From Cellulomonas fulva (GTDB taxonomy: Bacteria > Actinomycetota > Actinomycetes > Actinomycetales > Cellulomonadaceae), in the NCBI RefSeq assembly GCF_018531375.1, contig NZ_JAHBOH010000001.1, forward strand, positions 124,001 through 188,000: a stretch of DNA of 64,000 nucleotides, written 5' to 3'. The position numbers and the translations under genes are program-made. Positions 9,926 to 18,814 of this stretch are shown here, piece after piece. Position 1 is the stretch's first letter, and every line of letters starts with the position of its first letter. The notes beneath the pieces are model-generated. The model was not told the DNA's origin and did no database searches. It worked only from the letters and a program-made list of their open reading frames with translations.

Positions 9926-10908
9926 GCGAGCCCCCGCACGGCGCGCTCCGGCGCACGGTCGCCGCGGATCGTCGCGACCATGTCGAGCGTGCGGCGCGTC
10001 GCCCGCACGTCGTGCGTGCGGAAGACGCGCGCGCCGAGCCACGCCGCGACCGACGTCGCCGCGAGGGTCCCCTCGAGCCGGTCCTCGGGCGGCAGCCCCA
10101 GGCTCTCGCCGACGAAGTCCTTGCGGGACAGCGCCATGAGGACGGGGTGGCCCAGCGCGACGAGCGCCCGGGTGCGACGCACCAGGTGCAGCGAGTGCCA
10201 CGTGTTCTTGCCGAAGTCGTGCGTCGGGTCGACGAGCACGCTCGCCGGGTCGACGCCCAGGGCGACCGCGCGGCGGGCGGCCGCGGCGAGCGTCGCGACC
10301 ACGTCGTCCACGACGCCGTCGAGCGGATCCGCACGCTCGTCGAGGGCACGCTCGTCGAGGGCACGCTCGTCGGCTGCACCCTCGTCGGGAGGACGCCGGT
10401 GCGCGGTGCGCACCGGGTACGCCACGCGGAACGGGTCGGTGCGCGGCAGCGCGCCGCCGGTGTGCGAGCAGACGACGCCCAGGCCGTGCTCGGCGGCGAC
10501 CGCCACCAGCTCGGGGTCGTGCCCGGCCCAGGTGTCGTTGAGCAGGTCGGCGCCCGCGTCGGCCGCAGCGCGTGCCACCGAGGACCGCCACGTGTCGACA
10601 CTGACCAGCAGGTCGGGATGGCGCGCGCGGACGCGGGCGACCAGCGGCACCACGCGCGCGATCTCCTCGTCGGCCTCGACGCGCGGCCCGCGTCCGGCGC
10701 GGACGCCCCCGAGGTCGACCACGTCCGCCCCCTCGTCGGCCGCGCGCGCGACCGCGGCGTCCGCGCCCGCCTCGTCGTACCGCGCGGGCGCGTAGAACGA
10801 GTCCGTGGTGCGATTGACCACGGCCATGACGACGGGCCGGTCCGGGCCGAACGTCCGGTCCCGCAGCCGCACGGCCGCACCGGCCGCGGGCACGCCCGCG
10901 AGCGTCAT
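9922..10908 (-). CDS. FolP2-like divergent dihydropteroate synthase paralogue
   Basis: A 328-residue TIM-barrel protein aligned along its length with dihydropteroate synthase but changed at key loops. NRTTDSFY stands for N-V-T-P-D-S-F. GVRAGRGPRV replaces the E-S-T-R-P-G loop that closes over substrates. NDTWAG stands for N-D-V-S-G-G. DPTHDFGKNTWHSL and SRKDFVGE are closer to the normal motifs. Loss of the S-T-R-P-G loop argues against ordinary folate synthesis. The order LOG-folP-(GT)-DUF3117 matches mycobacterial folP2 (Rv1207), whose product was reported to lack DHPS activity. An in-frame repeat-rich insert (P-D-E-G-A / D-E-R-A-L) sits mid-protein. Both ends overlap neighbours by 4 nt. Confidence 0.85.
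   Translation of the reverse strand: MTLAGVPAAGAAVRLRDRTFGPDRPVVMAVVNRTTDSFYAPARYDEAGADAAVARAADEGADVVDLGGVRAGRGPRVEADEEIARVVPLVARVRARHPDLLVSVDTWRSSVARAAADAGADLLNDTWAGHDPELVAVAAEHGLGVVCSHTGGALPRTDPFRVAYPVRTAHRRPPDEGAADERALDERALDERADPLDGVVDDVVATLAAAARRAVALGVDPASVLVDPTHDFGKNTWHSLHLVRRTRALVALGHPVLMALSRKDFVGESLGLPPEDRLEGTLAATSVAAWLGARVFRTHDVRATRRTLDMVATIRGDRAPERAVRGLA
10331..10390 (-). repeat. 15-bp x 4 in-frame tandem repeat inside the folP-like gene
   Basis: Two identical units GCACGCTCGTCGAGG (10331-10345, 10346-10360) are followed by two degenerate ones (10361-10375, 10376-10390). They encode an acidic pentapeptide repeat in what should be a surface loop of the TIM barrel. Confidence 0.9.
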
Positions 10909-11792
10909 CGACCCGCGTCGGCCGGGTCGACGTCCCCGGGCACCCCGTCCGGGCGCGTGCTGTCCTGCGAGCGCCCGGTCGAGTCGTCCGCCTCCTGCTG
11001 CGCCGCGCCCGCCTCCCGCGTCGCGGCGAGCTCCTGCGCCCGCAGCTCGGCGCCGCGCTCGACGATCTCCGCCACCGCCTCCTCGGCGGTGTCGACCACC
11101 TTGATCAGCTGCTGGTCGGGCGGCGAGATGAGGCCGCGCCCTGCCACCGGCCCGGCGAGCCAGTCGAGGAGCCCCTGCCAGTGGTCCCGCCCGACGAGCA
11201 CGATCGGGAACTGGATCACCTTGTGCGTCTGCACCAGCGTCAGCGCCTCGAACAGCTCGTCGAGCGTGCCGAAGCCGCCCGGCAGCACGACGAAGCCCTC
11301 GGAGTACTTCACGAACATCGTCTTGCGCGCGAAGAAGTAGCGGAAGTTCACGCCGAGGTCGACGTAGTCGTTCATCCCCTGCTCGAACGGCAGCTCGATG
11401 CCGAGGCCGATCGAGACGCCGCCCGCCTGCTTCGCACCCTTGTTGGCCGCCTCCATGATCCCCGGGCCGCCGCCCGTGATGACCGCGTAGCCCGCGTCGA
11501 CGAGGCGCGCGCCGACCTCCACCGCGAGCGCGTACTCGGGGTCCGAGCCCGGCGTGCGCGCGGAGCCGAACACGCTGACCGCGGGGCCGACCTCCGCGAG
11601 GGCGCCGAATCCCTCGACGAACTCGCTCTGGATGCGCATCACGCGCCACGGGTCGCCGTGCAGCCAATCCGCGCTCTCGGTGCGCGAGAGCAGCCGCTGG
11701 TCGGACGTCGTGGCGGGGATCTGCTGGCCGCGCAGGAGCACAGGCCCCTTGCGGTAGCCGCGCCCCGGCGCTGGGGTGCCGTCGTCGCTCAT
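10905..11792 (-). CDS. LOG family protein (cytokinin riboside 5'-monophosphate phosphoribohydrolase-like)
   Basis: 295 residues from the ATG at 11790-11792. It contains the lysine-decarboxylase-like/LOG nucleotide fold with ITGGGPGIMEAANKGA and the signature PGGFGTLDELFEAL (P-G-G-x-G-T-x-x-E). LOG enzymes hydrolyse nucleotide 5'-monophosphates to free base and ribose 5-phosphate; some release cytokinins. The C-terminal ~45 residues are acidic and probably disordered. It is the positional equivalent of Rv1205 of M. tuberculosis. The stop overlaps the folP-like start (ATGA). No ribosome-binding site is evident, but a -10 hexamer 7 nt upstream suggests a leaderless transcript. A start 24 nt further upstream is possible but unneeded. 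Confidence 0.9.
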   Translation of the reverse strand: MSDDGTPAPGRGYRKGPVLLRGQQIPATTSDQRLLSRTESADWLHGDPWRVMRIQSEFVEGFGALAEVGPAVSVFGSARTPGSDPEYALAVEVGARLVDAGYAVITGGGPGIMEAANKGAKQAGGVSIGLGIELPFEQGMNDYVDLGVNFRYFFARKTMFVKYSEGFVVLPGGFGTLDELFEALTLVQTHKVIQFPIVLVGRDHWQGLLDWLAGPVAGRGLISPPDQQLIKVVDTAEEAVAEIVERGAELRAQELAATREAGAAQQEADDSTGRSQDSTRPDGVPGDVDPADAGR

Positions 11793-11799
11793 GCCTCGC

Positions 11800-11805
11800 A
11801 CTCTA
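11800..11805 (-). promoter_or_regulatory. TAGAGT -10 element, likely leaderless transcript of the LOG gene
   Basis: TAGAGT on the minus strand ends 7 nt before the ATG at 11792. TANNNT at this distance is typical of leaderless mRNAs in Actinobacteria. No -35 element was identified. Confidence 0.5.
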
Positions 11806-11834
11806 GGCGGGCGCACCGTCCTCGCGGGGGCGTG

Positions 11835-12923
11835 TCACGTCGTGAGCCACGTGCGCAGGGCCTCGTACGACGAGACGACCTGGTCGACCGGGCACCGCTC
11901 GTCGTCCGTGTGCGCGAGCAGGGGGTCACCGGGGCCGAAGTTCACCGCGGGCACGCCGAGCGCCGAGAAGCGGGCGACGTCCGTCCAGCCCTGCTTGGCC
12001 TCGGGCCTCCCCCCGGTCACCGCGAGCACCGCCTCGGCGAACTGCCGCGCGGCGGGGTCGTCCAGGCCCGGGCGCGCGCCGGGCGCCGCGTCCGTGACCA
12101 CCACGTCGTACCCCGCGAAGACCTCGCGCACGTGCGCCTCGGCCTGCGCCACGTCGATCGACGGCGCGAACCGGTAGTTCACGGTGACCACGCACCGGTC
12201 CGGGACGATGTTGGTCGCCGTCCCGCCGCTGATCAGCACGGCCTCGAGGCACTCGCGGTAGACGAGCCCGTCCACCTCGACGTCCCGGGCCGTGTAGGCC
12301 TCGAGCCGGCGCAGCACCTCCCCCGCGGCGTGCACCGCGTTGACGCCCGACCACGCGCGCGCCGAGTGGGCCGCCACGCCGTGCAGCCGGACCTCGGCGC
12401 GCAGCGTCCCCTTGCAGCCTCCCTCGAGACCGCCGTTCGTCGGCTCCCCCAGGACCGCGAAGTCGCACGCGAGCCAGTCGGGGTGCTCGCGGACCAGGCG
12501 ACCGAGGCCGTTGAGGTCGGCGGCCACCTCCTCGTGGTCGTAGAACACCCAGGTCACGTCGCTCGTCGGGGCCTCGAGCCGCACCGCCAGCGCGAGCGCG
12601 ACCGCGACGCCGCCCTTCATGTCCACGGTGCCGCGTCCCCACAGCTCGCCGTCCTGCAGCCGGGTCGGCAGGTTGTCCGCGACCGGCACGGTGTCGAGGT
12701 GGCCGGCCACGACGACGCGCGTGGGCCGGCCCAGGTGCGTCCGCGCGACGACGGTGTCGCCGTCGCGCAGGACTTCGAGGTGCGGCGCCGTCCGCAGGGC
12801 CGCCTCGACCAGGTCCGCCAGCGCGGTCTCGTCGCCGCTGACCGACGGGACGTCGCAGATCGCCCGCGTCAGCTCGACGACGTCCCCGCGCGGATCGAGA
12901 GCCGGTGCCTGCGGTGTCGTCAT
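11835..12923 (-). CDS. dapE: succinyl-diaminopimelate desuccinylase
   Basis: 362 residues of the M20 metallopeptidase family. Metal ligands and catalytic residues are visible: AGHLDTVPVADN, GRGTVDMKGGVAV, the YDHEEVAADLNG acidic pair, GEPTNGGLEGGCKG, and the C-terminal LLAHTDDE. It removes succinate from N-succinyl-LL-diaminopimelate, the last step of the succinylase branch before epimerisation, feeding lysine and peptidoglycan. dapD is divergent from it, and dapC lies 4 kb to the right. The ATG at 12921-12923 was chosen because the sequence from there aligns with DapE; the longer upstream frame runs into dapD on the other strand. Confidence 0.95.
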   Translation of the reverse strand: MTTPQAPALDPRGDVVELTRAICDVPSVSGDETALADLVEAALRTAPHLEVLRDGDTVVARTHLGRPTRVVVAGHLDTVPVADNLPTRLQDGELWGRGTVDMKGGVAVALALAVRLEAPTSDVTWVFYDHEEVAADLNGLGRLVREHPDWLACDFAVLGEPTNGGLEGGCKGTLRAEVRLHGVAAHSARAWSGVNAVHAAGEVLRRLEAYTARDVEVDGLVYRECLEAVLISGGTATNIVPDRCVVTVNYRFAPSIDVAQAEAHVREVFAGYDVVVTDAAPGARPGLDDPAARQFAEAVLAVTGGRPEAKQGWTDVARFSALGVPAVNFGPGDPLLAHTDDERCPVDQVVSSYEALRTWLTT

Positions 12924-12931
12924 GGACGCCG

Positions 12932-12937
12932 AGCGTA
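12932..12937 (-). promoter_or_regulatory. TACGCT -10 element 8 nt before the dapE start
   Basis: A TANNNT hexamer on the minus strand, with no ribosome-binding site between it and the ATG, suggests a leaderless dapE transcript. Weaker than the dapD case because spacing is at the long end. Confidence 0.35.
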
Positions 12938-13047
12938 GCCCCGCCCCCGCCCCCGCCCACGCCCACGCCCGCGGGCTCGACCCGAGCACGGCGAGGGGCG
13001 GGACGGGGGTACTCGGCGGTAACCCGGGAGCGGGGTCCGGGGCGCCG

Positions 13048-13053
13048 TAGGGT
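13048..13053 (+). promoter_or_regulatory. TAGGGT -10 element, leaderless dapD transcript
   Basis: TAGGGT ends 6 nt before the dapD ATG at 13060, so transcription would begin at or beside the A of ATG. No Shine-Dalgarno sequence lies in between. The divergent dapE/dapD gap is only 136 nt and includes a C-rich run (12946-12966). Confidence 0.6.
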
Positions 13054-13059
13054 GGCCGC

Positions 13060-14007
13060 ATGACCTCTCGTCCCGCCTGGGGGTTCGGTCTCGCGACCAC
13101 CACCCTCGACGGCGTCACCCTCGACACCTGGTACCCCGCACCCGCGCTCGGCGAGCCCGACGAGGACGCGGCGGCGCCCACCGACCTGCACGAGCACGTC
13201 GACGAGGCACGCCGCGTGCGCGTGCACGTCGTGCGCACGGTGATCGACCTCGACTCCGCCCCGTCCGGCACCGAGGACGCCTACCTCCGCCTGCACCTGC
13301 TCTCGCACCGGCTCGTCGCCCCGCACGGGCTCAACCTCGAGGGCGTCTTCGCCGCGCTCCCCAACGTGGTGTGGACCGACCGCGGCCCGTGCGCGGTCGA
13401 CGGCTTCGAGGAGACGCGCGCCCGCCTGCGCGCCGCCAACCAGGCCGCACCCACGGTCTACGGCGTCGACAAGTTCCCGCGGATGGTCGACTACGTGCTG
13501 CCGACCGGCGTGCGGATCGCCGACGCCGACCGGGTCCGGCTCGGCGCGCACCTGGCGCCCGGCACGACGGTGATGCACGAGGGCTTCGTGAACTTCAACG
13601 CCGGCACGCTCGGCACCTCGATGATCGAGGGCCGCGTCTCGGCGGGCGTCGTCGTGGGCGACGGCTCCGACGTCGGCGGGGGCGCCTCGATCATGGGCAC
13701 GCTGTCCGGAGGCGGGCGGGAGGTCGTCTCCATCGGCCGGCGCACGCTCCTCGGCGCCAACGCGGGCCTGGGCATCGCGCTCGGCGACGACTGCGTGGTC
13801 GAGGCCGGGCTGTACGTGACCGCGGGCACCAAGGTCGCGCTCGTCGGGTTCGGCGGGGACGACGAGGCGCCGCGCGTCGTCAAGGCGCGCGAGCTGTCCG
13901 GGTCGAACGGCGTGCTGTTCCGGCGCAACTCGCTCACGGGTGGGGTCGAGGCGGTCGCCCGCGCGGGCACGGGCGTCGAGCTCAACGCCGCCCTGCACGC
14001 GAACTGA
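13060..14007 (+). CDS. dapD: 2,3,4,5-tetrahydropyridine-2,6-dicarboxylate N-succinyltransferase
   Basis: A 315-residue actinobacterial-type DapD. The central part is a left-handed beta-helix of hexapeptide repeats ([39 protein letters not shown]), and [20 protein letters not shown] precedes it. The N-terminal half is an alpha/beta domain with an acidic linker. The enzyme is a cytosolic trimer that transfers succinyl from succinyl-CoA, committing to the succinylase branch of lysine/diaminopimelate synthesis. It is divergent from dapE and corresponds in position to Rv1201c. The stop is followed one base later by the GTG of the next gene. Confidence 0.96.
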   Translation: MTSRPAWGFGLATTTLDGVTLDTWYPAPALGEPDEDAAAPTDLHEHVDEARRVRVHVVRTVIDLDSAPSGTEDAYLRLHLLSHRLVAPHGLNLEGVFAALPNVVWTDRGPCAVDGFEETRARLRAANQAAPTVYGVDKFPRMVDYVLPTGVRIADADRVRLGAHLAPGTTVMHEGFVNFNAGTLGTSMIEGRVSAGVVVGDGSDVGGGASIMGTLSGGGREVVSIGRRTLLGANAGLGIALGDDCVVEAGLYVTAGTKVALVGFGGDDEAPRVVKARELSGSNGVLFRRNSLTGGVEAVARAGTGVELNAALHAN

Positions 14008-14008
14008 C

Positions 14009-14914
14009 GTGCCTGCTGGTCGGTCGCGCCGGCCGCAGCGTCGTCGGCGCGCGGGCCGCGCCCTGCTCGGCGTGACCGCGTTCGTGCTGCTCCTGGGCCT
14101 CGCCGCGGGCGGCGTGCTGCTCGCGCTGCAGCGGCTGTCACCGCCCGCGCCCGTGACGCAGCGGTGCGAGGCGACGGTCGACGGCTCGACGTACGCGCTC
14201 GGGCCCGACCAGGCGCAGAACGCCGCGCTGTTCGCCGGTCAGGCCGCCCGGCGCGGGCTGCCCGCACGCGCCGTGACGATCGCGATCGCGACGGCGCTGC
14301 AGGAGTCGCGCCTGGAGAACATCGACTACGGCGACCGCGACTCGATCGGGCTGTTCCAGCAGCGTCCCTCGCAGGGCTGGGGGTCGGTCGAGGAGATCAT
14401 GGACCCCGTCTACGCCACGGGCCGGTTCTTCGACGGCCTGGTCGAGGTCGACGGCTACGAGGACATGGCCGTGACCGACGCCGCGCAGGCGGTGCAGCGC
14501 TCCGCGTTCCCGGAGGCCTACGCCCAGCACGAGCAGCGCGCCCGCGCCTGGGCGTCCGCGCTCACCGGCTTCTCGCCCGCCGCCGTCACCTGCACCCTCC
14601 GGGAGCCGGAGGCGCCGGGCGCGCTGGACGCCGCCGTCGCACGCGTGGCGCGGGACCTGGGCGACGTCGCGGTGGACCCGCGGGCCGCGCGCGACGACGA
14701 GCCGGCCCGGCTCGTCGTGCACGCCGAGGACCGGGGTGACGCGCCCGCCCGTCAGGCCTGGGCGGTCTCCGCGTGGGCCGTCGCGACCGCCTCGGTGCTC
14801 GGCACGACGCGCGTCGAGGTCGCCGACCGCGTGTGGGAGCGGTCGACCGGCGCCTGGACCACCGACCCGGAGGGCCGCGCGCTCCCGACGGGCCGGGTCC
14901 GCATCACGCTCTGA
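14009..14914 (+). CDS. membrane-anchored protein with lysozyme-like ES...GLFQQRPSQGWG motif
   Basis: 301 residues from a GTG at 14009-14011, one base after the dapD stop. A basic N-terminus (GRSRRPQRRRRAGR) is followed by one membrane helix (~22-43), so the bulk is probably outside. The outer part begins with a domain containing IATALQESRLENIDYGDRDS and IGLFQQRPSQGWG, a Glu-Ser plus Gly-Leu-Phe-Gln-Gln arrangement like goose-type lysozyme/transglycosylase folds. Such proteins are common in Actinobacteria but are usually left unnamed. Muralytic activity is a guess from the motif. Coupling to dapD, which feeds peptidoglycan synthesis, is suggestive. The C-terminal third is not recognised. Confidence 0.75.
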   Translation: MPAGRSRRPQRRRRAGRALLGVTAFVLLLGLAAGGVLLALQRLSPPAPVTQRCEATVDGSTYALGPDQAQNAALFAGQAARRGLPARAVTIAIATALQESRLENIDYGDRDSIGLFQQRPSQGWGSVEEIMDPVYATGRFFDGLVEVDGYEDMAVTDAAQAVQRSAFPEAYAQHEQRARAWASALTGFSPAAVTCTLREPEAPGALDAAVARVARDLGDVAVDPRAARDDEPARLVVHAEDRGDAPARQAWAVSAWAVATASVLGTTRVEVADRVWERSTGAWTTDPEGRALPTGRVRITL

Positions 14915-14971
14915 GCCGGAGGCGGGTCAGTCGGCCGGAGGCGGGTCAGACGGCCGGAGACGGGTCAGTCG
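14915..14971. repeat. 19-bp x 3 tandem repeat at the convergent gene ends
   Basis: Three near-identical units (GCCGGAGGCGGGTCAGTCG, one or two changes each) occupy 14915-14933, 14934-14952 and 14953-14971. The unit includes the minus-strand stop region (P-P-A-D-stop) of the next gene, so the gene's 3' end has been copied twice downstream of itself. Confidence 0.92.
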
Positions 14972-15393
14972 GCCGGGGGCGGCGGCACGGGGCTCTCGCC
15001 GCCGCGCGAGACGCCGAAGGCCACCGCCGCGAGGAACGCGAGCACCGCGCCCCACCAGCCGAGCCCGACGGCCGCGGCGAGCAGCCCCACGACCACGAAC
15101 GGGGCGAGCTGCGTGAGGTAGCGCTGCGGCCACGGGAGGCGGGACGCCGAGCGCGGCGCGTTCCACCGCGCCCACACCACGACGACGGCGACGACCAGGA
15201 CGATCGCGACCACCACGGACAGCGCGGTCCGGCTGGGCACGTCGAGGCGCTGGCCCAGGCGCCAGCCCACCACCGCGGTGAGGACCAGGAGCGCCACCTC
15301 GCACGCGAACGCGAGGACCGCCAGCGCGCCGAGGGGCCCGGGCGGGATCCCCGGGACGGTCCGTCCCGTGCTGCCCGGCCCCCCGGCGGTCAT
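14965..15393 (-). CDS. small integral membrane protein, DUF2568/YrdB-like
   Basis: 142 residues with four predicted membrane helices (about 22-44, 58-78, 92-109, 112-127) and short loops. The pattern resembles YrdB/DUF2568 proteins, whose function is unknown. It sits 4 nt after gltA's stop codon on the far side (gltA begins upstream on the same strand but ends at 15398), so it is downstream of gltA and may be co-transcribed with it. The stop lies in the third copy of a 19-bp tandem repeat. The family call is tentative. Confidence 0.6.
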   Translation of the reverse strand: MTAGGPGSTGRTVPGIPPGPLGALAVLAFACEVALLVLTAVVGWRLGQRLDVPSRTALSVVVAIVLVVAVVVVWARWNAPRSASRLPWPQRYLTQLAPFVVVGLLAAAVGLGWWGAVLAFLAAVAFGVSRGGESPVPPPPAD

Positions 15394-15397
15394 GACG

Positions 15398-16696
<1,299 letters not shown>

Positions 16697-16846
16697 GGCG
16701 TTCCTTCCTGCGAACGGCGCTCGCGCTGGTGCGCGGCGGCGTTGCCGACGTCGGCCCGCGGGCCGTGTGCGGCCTCCGTTGGCCTGAGGCGACGGTACCT
16801 GCGGCCGGCGTGCCCTGACGAATCCTGGGACGAACCCGAGGATCGC

Positions 16847-16862
16847 TGTGACCGGAGTCACA
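16847..16862. promoter_or_regulatory. CRP/GlxR-type operator upstream of gltA
   Basis: TGTGA-CCGGAG-TCACA matches the cAMP-receptor consensus TGTGA-N6-TCACA at all ten defined positions. It lies 151 nt before the gltA ATG and 24 nt beyond the dapC stop. GlxR is known to bind the gltA promoter in Corynebacterium glutamicum. Confidence 0.8.
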
Positions 16863-16885
16863 GTCGCGCGCTCAGCGCGCGGGGA

Positions 16886-18037
16886 TCAGGCGCCGCGCAG
16901 GCGTGCCGCGGCCTCGGCGATCGCGTCGTCGGACGCCGTCAGCGCGATGCGGACGTGACCCGCGCCGGCGGGGCCGTAGAACGCGCCGGGCGCGACCAGG
17001 ATGCCGAGCCCCGCGAGGTCGGCGACCGTCTGCCAGGAGTCCTGCGCGCCCTGCTCCGGCCGCACCCAGAGGTAGAGGCCGGCGTGCGAGGAGTCGACCG
17101 CGTAGCCGGCGTCCTCCAGGGCACCCCGGAGCAGCCCGCGGCGACGGCGGTACCGCTCGCGCTGCGTCGCGACGTGCTCGTCGTCGTCGAGCGCGACCGC
17201 GGTCGCCGCCTGGACGGGACCGGGGACGATCATCCCGGCGTGCTTGCGCACCTCGAGCAGGGCGGCGACCACCGCCGGGTCGCCCGCGACGAACGCGGCG
17301 CGGTAGCCCGCGAGGTTGGACTGCTTGGACAGGGAGTACGCCGCGAGCAGGCCGGTCACGTCCCCGTCCGTCACGCGCGGGTCCAGCAGGCTGGGCACGC
17401 CCTCGGTCGCCCAGGGGGCGTCCCACGCGAGCTCCGCGTAGCACTCGTCGGAGACGACGAGCACCGGCCGGCCGTCGCGGGCCGCGGCCGCGCGCGCCGC
17501 CAGGACGACCGCCCGCAGCTGCGCGACGTCGAGCACCGAGCCGTCGGGGTTGCCCGGCGAGTTCAGCCAGACCAGGCGCACGTCGCCCCGGCCCTGCGCG
17601 AGCCGCGCAGCGGGGTCGAGCGCGGGCTCGGGGGTCGCCCCGGCCAGCCGGGCACCCACGTCGTACGTCGGGTAGGCGACCGCGGGGTGCAGGACGACGT
17701 CACCCTCGCCGAGACCGAGCAGCGCCGGCAGCAGCGCGACGAGCTCCTTGGAGCCCACCGTCGGCAGGACGGCCGCCGGGTCGAGCCCCGGCACGCCGCG
17801 TCGGCGGGCGAACCACCGGACGACGGCCTCGCGCAGCGCCGCGGTCCCGTGCGTCGTCGGGTAGCCCGGCGAGTCCGCGGCCGCGACCAGCGCCGCGCGG
17901 ACCACGTCGGGAGTGGGGTCGACGGGGGTGCCGACCGAGAGGTCGACCAGCCCACGCGGGTGGGCGCGCGCCCGGTCCGCGTACGGGGTCAGCGTGTCCC
18001 ACGGGAAGTCCGGCAGCGCACCGGTCAGCAGGCCCAT
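16886..18037 (-). CDS. dapC: succinyldiaminopimelate transaminase
   Basis: A 383-residue fold-type I aminotransferase. It has the PLP-binding lysine in AAYSLSKQSNLAGYRAAF, the LVWLNSPGNPDGSV substrate loop and VVSDECYAELAWD for cofactor contacts. This sequence class (DFPWDTLTPYADRARAHP at the N-terminus, GLVDLSVGTPVDPTPD) is the actinobacterial DapC that transaminates N-succinyl-2-amino-6-ketopimelate using glutamate. It lies just downstream of fdxA, an arrangement also found as fdxC-Rv1178 in mycobacteria. dapD and dapE are 4-5 kb away, so lysine genes are clustered but not in one operon. Confidence 0.93.
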   Translation of the reverse strand: MGLLTGALPDFPWDTLTPYADRARAHPRGLVDLSVGTPVDPTPDVVRAALVAAADSPGYPTTHGTAALREAVVRWFARRRGVPGLDPAAVLPTVGSKELVALLPALLGLGEGDVVLHPAVAYPTYDVGARLAGATPEPALDPAARLAQGRGDVRLVWLNSPGNPDGSVLDVAQLRAVVLAARAAAARDGRPVLVVSDECYAELAWDAPWATEGVPSLLDPRVTDGDVTGLLAAYSLSKQSNLAGYRAAFVAGDPAVVAALLEVRKHAGMIVPGPVQAATAVALDDDEHVATQRERYRRRRGLLRGALEDAGYAVDSSHAGLYLWVRPEQGAQDSWQTVADLAGLGILVAPGAFYGPAGAGHVRIALTASDDAIAEAAARLRGA

Positions 18038-18088
18038 CGAGGCAGTCCCCTCCCGGCGGTCGACGTGGTCGCGGCGGTCCGGCGGCGG

Positions 18089-18418
18089 TCAGTCGTCGCC
18101 GTGCACACGCAGCGGCAGCGTCGCGATGATCGGGTGGTCCTTGTCGATCTGGCCCATCTTCGCGGCGCCGCCCGGGGAGCCCAGGTCGTCGAAGAACTCG
18201 ACGTTCGCCTTGTAGTACTCGGTCCACTGCTCCGGGACGTCGTCCTCGTAGTAGATGGCCTCGACCGGGCAGACCGGCTCGCACGCACCGCAGTCCACGC
18301 ACTCGTCCGGGTGGATGTACAGCGACCGCTTGCCCTCGTAGATGCAGTCCACGGGACATTCTTCGATGCACGCCTTGTCCTTGACGTCCACGCAGGGCTC
18401 GGCGATCACATACGTCAC
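18089..18418 (-). CDS. fdxA: seven-iron ferredoxin
   Basis: 109 residues from a GTG at 18416-18418 with GGAGG 8 nt upstream. The N-terminal half holds C-x7-C-x3-C-P (CVDVKDKACIEECPVDCIYEG) for a 3Fe-4S cluster and C-x2-C-x2-C-x3-C-P (CVDCGACEPVCPVEAIYYE) for a 4Fe-4S cluster, the normal FdxA pattern. The C-terminal part (PEQWTEYYKANVEFFDDLGS) is the helical extension of 7Fe ferredoxins. It is a cytosolic electron carrier, for example to cytochromes P450. A frame extending 15 codons further upstream is not needed. Confidence 0.96.
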   Translation of the reverse strand: MTYVIAEPCVDVKDKACIEECPVDCIYEGKRSLYIHPDECVDCGACEPVCPVEAIYYEDDVPEQWTEYYKANVEFFDDLGSPGGAAKMGQIDKDHPIIATLPLRVHGDD

Positions 18419-18483
18419 AGGTCGGTCCTCCACTTGCCGGGGGTCGTCCCTAGTATTCCCCACATGCGAGCGCCTGCCGTCCG

Positions 18484-18765
18484 GTGTCCACGTCCGCTGC
18501 CCCGGGCGGCGACGTGACGTCGCCCACGAGCCACGGCGGCTGGCGCGACATCCCCACCGGCGTCCGCGTCGTCCTCCGGCACCGGCTGGCCGAGCCCGAG
18601 CCCGGCGGCCCGCACCTCACCGACGTCCTCGGCACCGTGGCGCGGGTCGACGACGAGGGCGTCGTCGTCGAGACCCGGCACGGCGCCGTCCGGGTGCCCG
18701 GCCCGGACGTCGTCCTGTGGAAGCCGGTGCCGCCCGCCCCGGAGCGCCGCGGCGCCCGGTCCTGA
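18484..18765 (+). CDS. stand-alone SH3-like domain related to the N-terminus of Rv0428c-type GNAT acetyltransferases
   Basis: 93 residues (GTG start; GTG 18514 is an alternative). The core WRDIPTGVRVVLRHRL, LTDVLGTVARVDDEGVV and HGAVRVPGPDVVLWKPVPP resembles the small beta-barrel domain that precedes a GNAT acetyltransferase domain in some actinobacterial proteins. Here no GNAT part follows: the next 300 bases on this strand hold none. It is divergent from fdxA and convergent with the VanW gene. Either a lone regulatory domain or the remnant of a larger gene. Function unknown. Confidence 0.55.
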   Translation: MSTSAAPGGDVTSPTSHGGWRDIPTGVRVVLRHRLAEPEPGGPHLTDVLGTVARVDDEGVVVETRHGAVRVPGPDVVLWKPVPPAPERRGARS

Positions 18766-18786
18766 CGGACGGCCGCGGACCGCTCC

Positions 18787-18807
18787 GGACCGGCTCAGCC
18801 CCGGTCC
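18787..18807. terminator. hairpin between convergent genes
   Basis: GGACCGG, a 7-nt loop, then CCGGTCC, in the 49-nt gap between the convergent SH3-like and VanW genes. There is no U-tract, as is common at high GC. Confidence 0.45.
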
Positions 18808-18814
18808 GTCGCGG

